Shown piece after piece: positions 49,532-58,063 of a DNA stretch of 64,000 nt. Each line of letters starts with the position of its first letter. The stretch's first letter is position 1. Source of the stretch: Xiphydria camelus (Eukaryota > Arthropoda > Insecta > Hymenoptera > Xiphydriidae); contig OY783196.1 in assembly GCA_963678675.1 (NCBI GenBank), forward strand, positions 1,738,501-1,802,500. The letters are read 5' to 3'. Both the position numbers and the translations under genes were made by a program. The notes beneath the pieces were generated by a model, which worked only from the letters and a program-made list of their open reading frames with translations, was not told the origin of the DNA and searched no databases.

Positions 49532-50215
49532 TCAAAGAGTTTTGGCCTTCTCGAGTAAATCATTGATGAATTTCTGAAACACGCGTTTCGCCCGTTTCTC
49601 CCGTTAATCGAAACCGTCGAATTCATCAAAAAATTGGACTTTTCGATCGCTCGTACATCTACTTACCTTGACGTCGTGGGGAGGTTTCTTCGCGTCCACC
49701 AGCAATTCCTGGAAATTTGAACAATTGTACGCACGATCGTTGCGAGCCGCAGTGCTCGAATAAATGTACAGAGTCAAGAGGTGAAATAAAAGATCGTGAT
49801 ACGTACTTGTAAATAAGTTCGTCTCTGATCGTCGCTATCCATATCGAGCAATTCGTCTATGTCTACCTCCACTTCTCGACTCTTCGCAGTTTCATTCTAC
49901 GGTAAACAAAAACACAAGGAATCAGTAGGACACATCACAAGGGCATTCTTTTTAGGAGACTGCGCTTAAAGGTTTCGTAAATCACAGCGTGTCTCTTACC
50001 ACAGACTCGTACAATTTTTGCAGCTCGTCGAACAGCCACATTTCGACGGCGAGCCTCTTGCGAATGAGGGACATTTGATGAGAGCCATACTTGGCAGTGA
50101 GAAATTTCTCCCTGCGCTCCTTAACCTCGCCCTTCTCGGTGAAAGCCACATGGAGATTGGCTCGTGCCGGACTACGTTCGGCCGTAAGGACGCCACCTCC
50201 TCCTCCGCCTTCCAT
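49532..50215 (-). CDS. PPP1R14: Protein phosphatase 1 regulatory subunit 14 (CPI-17/PHI-1 family) inhibitor
   Basis: PPP1R14 proteins are small inhibitors of the PP1 catalytic subunit, switched on when a conserved threonine is phosphorylated by PKC or ROCK; in animals they tune myosin phosphatase activity. Four coding exons on the minus strand join in phase 0: 50215-50000 (72 codons), 49896-49807 (30), 49708-49667 (14) and 49573-49532 (13 plus TGA), giving 129 residues. All introns are GT-AG. After a six-glycine N-terminus, the inhibitory segment FLTAKYG at 38-44 holds Thr40, aligned with CPI-17 Thr38. It is followed by LIRKRLAVEMWLFDELQKLY (50-69), the acidic helix VDIDELLDMDSDDQRR (83-98), ELLVDAKKPP (103-112) and the C-terminal helix FINDLLEKAKTL (118-129). 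These four helices are the family signature. An acceptor (GATTTCAG) lies 1 bp before the ATG, so a 5' untranslated exon probably sits upstream. The paralogue letter cannot be assigned. Confidence 0.92.
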
Positions 50216-50216
50216 C

Positions 50217-50729
50217 CTGAAATCACCGAAACGCAGATACGTGAAGAAAATGAGTATACAAAGGGTATTTGCCGCTATCGATTACAAATTTTCAATGAAC
50301 AGCGTGAAGATTGCGAGACGCGAGAGTATGTCTTTTTTTTTGAGGGGGTTCAAAGTTCAACGAACTCGAATGAATCAAGGATGTGTATTCACCGATAAAA
50401 TGCATTGTATTATTACACATTCTTAGGAGTTCGAAGATCTCCCCTGAGAGGGCATGGAGTATTGAAGTTATAATTAGTTACAGCTTTATTACAGATTTAC
50501 AGCAGATTACAATCAGTGCACGAGCTTGTACATTTCACGCGACGCGATAGTAATTGTGCTGATTATAATAGGTATAAAGACCGGACGCGAAGCAAAAAAA
50601 AAAGGGTAATACCCACAATGGAATCGTTCATGTTTCAATGGAACGTTCAGAGATTTTTCTTCCAGTAGGACTAAAATGTAACTTTTTATTTGATTTCTAC
50701 CACCGAAATAGAATAAATGTATAAATAGC
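50217..50729. other. PPP1R14 upstream intron or promoter region
   Basis: No gene is recognised. The acceptor CAG immediately before the PPP1R14 ATG (50219-50217, minus strand) implies that this interval is intronic for that gene. I could not identify the 5' exon. Confidence 0.4.
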
Positions 50730-51109
50730 ATGGATCTCCTTACGCTATTCGTTGAAGTACAAGGAATGGTACGATCGGTTTCGAGACAATCAGCGGCTTA
50801 TGAATGCGAAATTTATGATTACAACGAATTCAACGGTGGACACTTCAAAGACGAAGTGCGCACTTTTATTAAAAGAATCTTGAACACCGGATCATCCGCG
50901 GAGCACTGGGTATACGTATACGACGTTCCGCTGGATTATCACTACCGAATGATCAACAAAGCCAACAATCAACTGATTACGACTGGACGGAGATCGGCAT
51001 GTATTACATGCAGAGTGAACATTGTCCCGAACGTCTACTCGGTTGTCAAAAGCCTCGCGTCATCGAGTACTGCCATCTGTGGGCCTTTCTCCGCAGTGCA
51101 ACGCACTTC
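50730..51109 (+). pseudogene. Unrecognised protein-like stretch with a frame break
   Basis: An ATG-initiated frame from 50730 reads like protein for about 80 residues (balanced composition, aromatic- and acid-rich, for example SSAEHWVYVYDVPLDYHYRM near 50893-50952). The protein-like character then moves to another frame from about 50975 (DYDWTEIGMYYMQ onward) and runs to a stop at 51107-51109. The first frame stays open to 51248 but loses that character. I do not recognise the family. A decayed gene, a transposon or viral relic, or two exons with an unrecognised junction are all possible. It is AT-rich like its surroundings. Confidence 0.3.
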
Positions 51110-51774
51110 TAATCGAGAGGTGCATCTTGTCGTGTTCAATCGATGCGCCTTTGGCAATGCCGTATGTTTCATCCCAAACGAAACAAGATTTAACTCTTCA
51201 AGTGATTCGTTAATACAAGATTTAATAATTAAATCTCTTTTAAAGTAGTTTATTCTCTCTTGGAAAACCGAATTATTAAAAAAATCTAATACGAAGGTTT
51301 TCGACAACGCGCTTTGGGTTCGAGGCTAGCGCCGAGCCCTTGCCGGTGGCCGTGTGGACCCCGTAAAAGCGCCAAGACACGCACGGCGGCACACGAAGAG
51401 GAGACTGGAGTGGGACTACGCCCCGTGAGTGGAAAAAGTCACTTTTAAAGGTGTTAAAAATGGGTTTCGCTTGCCAAATCTTCATCGAAAAGTCTGTGAC
51501 AACCGTCGGGAAGAAATGGAGAAGACTTTCCGGGCGCACTCTGTTTCCAAAGCGTTCACCCGCTCGGAATCTCGTCTCGCCACGTGAGCAACGATAGAAG
51601 GTAAAGACAATATTTCTCTTTCTCCCGAGACGACGGAACGAATATCTTAATCGTCTGAATACGCCGCGTTGTGCGAATCCCTCGAAAATGATACCGCGCG
51701 ACGAATTGGTACTCCGAATGCGGTGAAAATCATGATGAGAGCGAAGGAATGTCTCGCAGGTGTAATCGTACGAG

Positions 51775-51775
<1 letters not shown>

Positions 51776-51813
<38 letters not shown>

Positions 51814-51817
51814 GAGC
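51776..51817. repeat. (GA)n microsatellite
   Basis: A GA run of about 42 bases with one ATAG interruption. It causes the RERERE frames on the plus strand. Confidence 0.95.
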
Positions 51818-52097
51818 AAACGCCCTGAGTCGACGCTCTCTCTCGCACTCATACTATAGGCCTTCCGCTAAAATGTTATACCCCTGCCACACACTCGTCG
51901 AATGGTGAGGGAAGTAGCGAGGAAACGAGGCAGAGACGTAGAGTGGCAACATTACTCGTCCTGCCGCTCGTCATGCTCCTCGTCATGCCCACCGCTCCCT
52001 GTTTTGTCGGTTTTCTGGGCGCGAGTCAAAGGGCCAGCAATATGAGCGCGAGTGGCTGGCTACATATTCGCGTGGACGGCGAGGCGGACGTAATCGA

Positions 52098-52226
52098 GCG
52101 CGAGGAGTAGCGCGATGAGCAGCACGAGGAGCATAGTGTGGCAGAGGCGCATGCAGAGGGTAACATTGCGGCAGCGCGAGGAGTAGCGCGATGAGCAGCG
52201 CGAGGAACATAGTGTGGCAGAGGCAT
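52098..52226 (+). repeat. Tandem duplication, period 76 bp
   Basis: GCGCGAGGAGTAGCGCGATG followed by AGCAGCRCGAGGARCATAG and TGTGGCAGAGGC occurs from 52098 and again from 52174, with two or three mismatches. The unit itself contains shorter GAGGAG/GAGCAG iterations. Non-coding as far as I can see. Confidence 0.85.
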
Positions 52227-52229
52227 TAT

Positions 52230-53820
52230 GCAACTCGTAGACGAATGCCTGTTCTACGAGACTCCGTAGATTTTTCTCCGGATTTTACTTACTCTACGCA
52301 TAGAATTCAATAAACTTCGATATCTATTCTTGCTGCTTCAAATACACGTCATATTTCCGTAAGGAATTGTATGGGATTTCTAAAGGATTTTTTATGGTTC
52401 CATGCCTTTATTACCACAGGAAATCCCTTTTATCCCTGTATTTCTTCAAGCTTCCCCCTTTTCACCTTTAAACTCGCGATTTTCCCTCTTTTCCCCTTTA
52501 GTTTGATATTTTTCTTCTAAAACCGTTTATCATTCAGCTTCTCAATTGAATTTGTCATTACATCGTTTGATATTACGTGAATGAGTCCTAATGATCAATT
52601 TTGGTTGCTATTAGAACTCCTACTTTATCTACCTGCATCAATATTTCGTTTCAAATATAACAACCCAGTTGAATTGATGTTTCTGGCCAGAAACTCGATT
52701 CAACAGGTGATTTCTTTTTCTTAAATCACATTGAGATAGGTACTTAAATTTAAGTTACATAACATGAGATATATAAATTTTTAAATTACAAAAACATTCT
52801 TCCTTCATTGAATAAAAAAATTAGTATTTCATTCTATGTGTATATCTTAAAAATCGTTATCTCTCAAAATCACTCGACGTTTCCAATTTCTCGAAGATCT
52901 CCTTTTTTATCAAAATTTCCCTCATTTCCCCTAAAATGAAATAAATAGGGGCTGCGCGAAGTCCTTGTCATTGGCATTCGCGCTAATACGTTCCATTCTT
53001 TATTTTTACCAAAAGGTCTCGATCGTCCGACGAGATCGGTGATCCTCGCGAATAGCCCTCGAAGATTCGCAGTCTTTTTGAAAGGGATGGTTGGATGCAA
53101 AATGTGGGGCTGAAGCAGATGACTTCAAAGAAGAGGCCGCCGTAAGTCCCGCCGGTCTCCTAGAGTAGGCCTATTTCACGTTAAATCGGTAGTCCGTTTC
53201 ATACAAATCGTAATGAATAAATTCAAGCATTTGGTTAGCCGATTTTCGTGGAATAGACCTATGTGGAGGGATCTCCGGGGGCAGTGCAAGAAGACGTCAG
53301 TAAGCCGCCATCGCCTCGACGAAGGGAATCACGCAGAGGGGTTCGTACGTCTTTGAGTCCCTCCGGTTTTCGATCATGTCGCAGGACGATTGGTCCGAAC
53401 CGACACTGAAAACTGGTTGTAATTTTCATTCCTTTCGACAACTGTGCACGGTGACCACGAGTCGAAGCCTTCACCGGTTTCGGCTCGTGACTTTTTCGCT
53501 GTGCTTTCAATAATTTCAGGTTTAGCCTCTCATTGTTTCCTTCGCGATATTCGGTAGAAATCTTTCTGGATCTCGCGTAATTAGTTTTGAAGTCGGATGA
53601 CCCTCCGACTTCGCTGACAAAAATTTCCCTCTCGCCGTTCAGATTGTCAGGGACACTCGTCGAATTGAATTTTATCGAGGAACGATGAGAGTTTGCGCGT
53701 CAGGTCGTTCTCCGCGTCGAAGTAAACGTTTCATGCGAGTTTGCGAAGTCTTTATTTAGTATTTTTACTTCTACACGGAGAACGCCTCAGGGTTTTCAAT
53801 ATTAAATCGAATATTTTGAT
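52230..53820. other. No gene recognised
   Basis: AT-rich DNA with short frames. No domain, no defined repeat ends and no recognised RNA gene. Confidence 0.4.
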
Positions 53821-53999
53821 TCGAAGAATTCCTTACAATTAAAATATATATTGTTGAATATTCTTGCATTGTTGCGTTCTGCTGTTTGAAATTAGAGTTT
53901 CGAGATATTTTTATTCGAAGAATTCCTTACAATTAAAATATATATTGTTGAATATTCTTGCATTATTGCGTTCTGCTGTTTGAAATTAGAGTTTCGAGA
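53821..53999 (+). repeat. Tandem duplication, period 94 bp, nearly identical
   Basis: TCGAAGAATTCCTTACAATT through GAAATTAGAGTTTCGAGA occurs at 53821 and again at 53915, with essentially one mismatch (GTTGCG versus ATTGCG). The high identity implies a recent duplication. Confidence 0.9.
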
Positions 54000-54912
54000 G
54001 ATAAGCATTTCTTACATCTTATTTCAATATTCCAACATTTTTACAGAAAATATACATATATTACGATTCAATAGAATCCTTAGCCCGTTTAGATGAATAA
54101 ACTGCTAATCATATTCATGAAATAGTTTTTCAGCTTTCGTAAACAGTAAGTGTACATTATTCAGGTGTGTTTTATTATGAAAGGTAGATCAAGCTCCGGT
54201 GACGGATGCGTCCCGGGACGTTATCCCTAGTGTAGGCCCTTGCACCGGGGTGGAATGAATGGAATTCGTGGAGTGATTGTGTTGGCGAGAATGTGTTGCA
54301 TCTTTTTAAATATAGCCGAGGGAGGTAGGATAGTCTTTCGGAGCGAATGTGTGTCTAGTTTTAAGTAGGCAGGGCCGGCCGGAAGTTCCATCGCGGAATA
54401 ACGCGCGAAAGCTCTTCCGGATCCGGGATTCGAATACAAGCGCCCGCGGTTCTAGACCCGGACGCACGCGAGAATGAAATATTTAAGTCGTCGAAGTGTT
54501 TTTTGAAGTGCGCGAAGTGAACGCGAAAAGGCTCGAAGTTAATTGGCTCGAACAATTCCGAGCTGCGATTCTGACGATCGCAGATCGTCGTTCGAGCTTA
54601 TTTACTTGGCAAGGAAATCCCTGATAATGTCCGTTCTTCATCTCTACGAATCTTTAGAGGTTCGTATAGATCGAGGGCCGACTGAGGAGATTTCAAAATG
54701 AAGTAAGAAGTGTGGCAGTGAATAAAAGGCTCGAGGATTCGATCAAATGTGCACAGACGTCAACGGACTGCGATTCAGCGAATCGCAGGTCGTCGTTTGG
54801 GCTAGTGACTTATTGAGCTCGCGAGAAAGTCTCGTAAAGCGTCCGCACTTCGATCTCGATGAGTCTCCGCAGATTTGTCGAAATCGAAGGCAGACCAAAA
54901 TGATTCGAAGCG
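54000..54912. other. No gene recognised; degenerate duplication
   Basis: A weak direct repeat about 204 bp apart (CTGCGATTC...GATCGCAGATCGTCGTT near 54564 and CTGCGATTC...AATCGCAGGTCGTCGTT near 54768). Both arms contain an inverted GCGATTC/GAATCGC pair. No coding exon recognised. Confidence 0.4.
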
Positions 54913-55190
54913 CACTGAGAAAAACTGTGATTAAAAGATTAAGTTGTCTTTAAATTAGTCGATATTAATCACACGAAGAAAATGCCTAATTTTTCCAACT
55001 GCATAAAAATAGTCATATATGGCTAACTAAATATGTTGAGTTATAGACACTAAATAGCTACTCAGAGTGATACATCAGTTGTGAATGAATGGGTATTGGA
55101 TTGAACACGATTATATAAATTAAAAAAATATTTCATTGCTTGAAATAATTCGAACCAAATAAATCGGTTTAACCATTTTTTTTCTCAGTG
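54913..55190. mobile_element. MITE family R (CACTGAG ends)
   Basis: It begins CACTGAGAAAAACTGTG and ends CCATTTTTTTTCTCAGTG, giving inverted termini identical to family B over the CACTGAGAAA core. The interior is AT-rich with inverted GAT/ATC words and is not shared with families A, B or Q. CG flanks both ends, so the usual terminal TA is lost or was never there. Confidence 0.7.
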
Positions 55191-56663
55191 CGTCGCACGG
55201 ATGAATACGACTTTCCATTTGATTTCAATCGACGCTCTCTTTGAAATGGAATCAGTGAAAAACACTGGCAATCGGTGAATAGCCACTGCTTCTCAGTTCT
55301 ATAACTGAGAAATCTCCAGTCTTGTATTTTTATAACTGGGAATCGGTGGGAGTTTTCATTGATTCGCATTTAAAGGGAACATTCGATCGATTGACGTGGA
55401 ATGGCGATTTTATTCATCCGCGTGAGACTTTCGTTGAAAGGGAATGTTCGAGCCTGAAAATAAATTCTACACGTCATCGGGAGCTTTGCTCGAAGAGGCG
55501 ATTCGCCGAAGAGGAGAATTCATTTGTGTATTACATTTGTATTATGTCGTCACCGTGCACGTTGTCATTCGTATGCTATTTTATTTTTTTTTAATTCAGG
55601 GATCTCACGTTCAGATTTCCAAGTATTTTGTGTCGTCGGATTTGATTTTAATGCTTCTTCAGTTTCTAGAGTTGTCATTCGATTGCTTTCCTTGTGTTTG
55701 TCTAAATTAAAGTTTTACAAGAGCATGAATATAATATATCGCACGTGAGATCCTTATCTGTGTGCCAAGAAATACGTAGCATTCCGTTTGAATTCGAGAT
55801 GATAGCATTTATATTTGATTAGAAATCTATCGAATTTTTCAAGTGCCTTTAATTGCCTTTGATTATTTAACAAAAGACTTTCATCGACACGTTCTTTAAT
55901 TCTTTGTAATAATCAAATATTATTACAGTACACTGCGTGAATTATACCTCATCTTTTCAACGCAGGTGTAATTGAAAGCGGCTCGATTTCTGTTGCAATT
56001 GCATTTGGCGTTAGAAAATGTCCACAAATGTCGATCGTTACTTGGCTACGTATTTCTTTGAGAAATCGAAGGAGTTGTTAACGAACGTTTCTCCGATGAT
56101 GCTAGTTCATCGAGAAACGTCGTTCGCAGCTCGTCATTTTTTCACTCAACTCATCGGTCTCGCTGCAATTTTTCAGGGTAGCACCTTATTTTCAGCGAAT
56201 TCAATTGAGGATGAATCTATAAATCGAGGACGTCGGATTTCTATTGGAGTACTGAAAAATGACAATATTTGGAATTATCTCTCAATGGATGACGATGTGA
56301 TGATGAGCATGATCTTGGATTCCGAAGTGAATCTTAAATTTCGGTATTGTATGTATCCTTTTTTCCTTTCTAATATTACCATGAATATGTTTCTCGCAAG
56401 TAGGCGTGTATGTAGGTACATCGGTCGATCTTGTGTGATCAAATTGGCAATGTATTTTTGAACGGCGTAGGTATACGCAATTCGACATCGCCTACGCGAG
56501 ACGATATTACAGGGGTATTACAGGGATATTTTACAACGGGGTAAAAGCCGATCAGTGATCGATTAGGATTAATCATTAGTCGCCCCCCCCTCTCCTCTCT
56601 CTCTCTCCATTATGAGTGTGTTAGAAATACTATGTATAAACTCATCATACAGTAACATTCCCA
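55191..56663. other. No gene recognised; one 147-codon open frame
   Basis: The plus strand has an ATG frame at 56018-56461 (147 residues) with a fairly protein-like composition in its first 100 residues, but I cannot place it in a family and see no flanking exons. The rest is AT-rich with short frames. A C/CT-rich run lies at 56581-56608. Confidence 0.35.
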
Positions 56664-56850
56664 GGATGGGGTACTTAAGGAACGTATGAGTGCGAGTCAG
56701 AACTTTGGATGACGGCATAAGAGCCTCTCCGTTGCACACAGTTCTTTGCACAAGTTCGAGAAAGATAGAGAATTGTGTGCAACAGAGAGGCTCTCATGTC
56801 GTCGCCGTGTGTTCTCACTCGCACTCACACATTCCCTATGTACCCCATCC
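56664..56850. other. Long imperfect hairpin (187 bp)
   Basis: The left arm starts GGATGGGGTAC, and the reverse complement of the right arm starts the same way. They pair through GAGTGCGAGT, AGAGCCTCTC and GTTGCACACA segments, leaving a terminal loop near GCACAAGTTCGAGAAAG. Arms are roughly 75-80% complementary over about 85 bases each. Pairing extends weakly to ACAGTA words near 56650 and 56859. No TSD-like flanks are obvious. It could be an RNA hairpin precursor (miRNA or hpRNA type), an old inverted duplication or a MITE. Confidence 0.6.
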
Positions 56851-57254
56851 TCGTACTGTCTCCGTATACGTAGGATAAGCTAATAACGATACTTTGTTTC
56901 ATGAAACCTCTTTGTTTGATAAAAAAATGTTTTCATTCTTACGAAACAGATATAAGCATATAACGCATTAATATGTATATCTTTCTCAATGTATGATCAT
57001 TATTCGTTCCGTTTCGTGTTATAAGATTCGATTACTTCGCATTGAAGCTCTTCATTACTTTTCTTCATTTCAGGAAATAATCTATTACCAGTTTTTTCAG
57101 AAACTTTTCGTATCGATTTTATTTCTCAGGTTTAAAACGACACACTATTTATCTAATGGTTTTGCTTTCTTCCATAGGTATTTTCAAATTCTTAATCATA
57201 TCTTTTTCTGTTTCAATTAATTTTTATTTCAATATATGCTTCATCTCAAATTAG

Positions 57255-57429
57255 ACGTGTTTTTGTATAATAATTCTAACAGCACATTCATTCGATTCGA
57301 ATGAATGCTGATTTCATCCAAATAACATTTAATTCAATCATTAATATTTCGCATAATCGAATAAATGGGCTCTCTCGGAACTATTAAAAACCTCGTTTAT
57401 TTCGACCAAGCAAATTTTTTTCTCGGCGC
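57255..57429. mobile_element. MITE family A, degenerate copy
   Basis: CATTCATTCGATTCGAATGA, AATAACATTTAATTCAATCA, CGAATAAATGGGCTCTC and CTCGTTTATTTCGACCAAGC followed by a T-rich run and CTCGGCG reproduce the family A order, with the terminal CTCAGTGTA eroded. Confidence 0.65.
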
Positions 57430-57870
57430 GATTGCGACGCGCTGCTGCGCTTAATCAGTTGAGCGAGATTTCAATGTGTTTAGTTTTTATTTTACGTGTA
57501 GCTCTCACTCTAACGGCTAGGAAGAGAACAGCTCACCTCTCCTTCTCGTAATTACTCTTTCCAGTATAGGATTATCATGGTTTTTAATTTAGAACCATGG
57601 CAATAATCGTTAAGTCTCCTTCCACGTCGAATAGATTAAGACGATTATTCGCGTTCTATCGAAAATGCAAAATTAATTAATCGGACTATTTCTCGACCGC
57701 TTTTTATATCACTCATTCTCTCCTAATCAGGAACCACCTTAGATTCGACGCGTGTGAATAGTCGATGGAGAACAGGAAGTCGTCGATTACGCGTCGTACG
57801 AGGTTTATGGTAAGGGGAATACGGGGCCGTCCCCACAAATTTTCAAGATTTTAGATGCATGCGCACTTAC

Positions 57871-58060
57871 GCGAGGCTCTGCTTGATCTCCTCAGCTCTG
57901 TCTTCGGCGTGACATCATTTGTCGACGGCTCCTACCCTCCTCGTTATCTCGACTATCTCCTGCTCCTTTTTTAAACGAGATATCGTGTATTTGCATGCGC
58001 TCCGGCCAGTCCAGCGGATAAGACGCGCAGTCAGGCGGCAACAGCCAGCGATTCGAGACG
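57871..58060 (-). other. Possible divergent exon opposite GNS, interrupted by TGA
   Basis: On the minus strand a perfect donor (GTAAGT at 57870-57865) follows 57871. One frame before it reads like a charged helix (AEDRAEEIKQSLA). The same frame upstream reads LKKEQEIVEITRRVGAVDK, but the two pieces are separated by an in-frame TGA at 57917-57915. There is no ATG in this frame. It may be a 5' untranslated exon of a gene transcribed away from GNS, or chance. The 58064 GNS start lies just beside it, so the region could be a bidirectional promoter. Confidence 0.25.
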
Positions 58061-58063
58061 AAA

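Noticed and set aside
51669..51908. Frame with RERERERE repeats
   Set aside because: Translation of the GA microsatellite at 51776-51817.
54420..54470. tRNA B-box-like GGGATTCGAATAC
   Set aside because: No A box at the right distance and no cloverleaf could be drawn.
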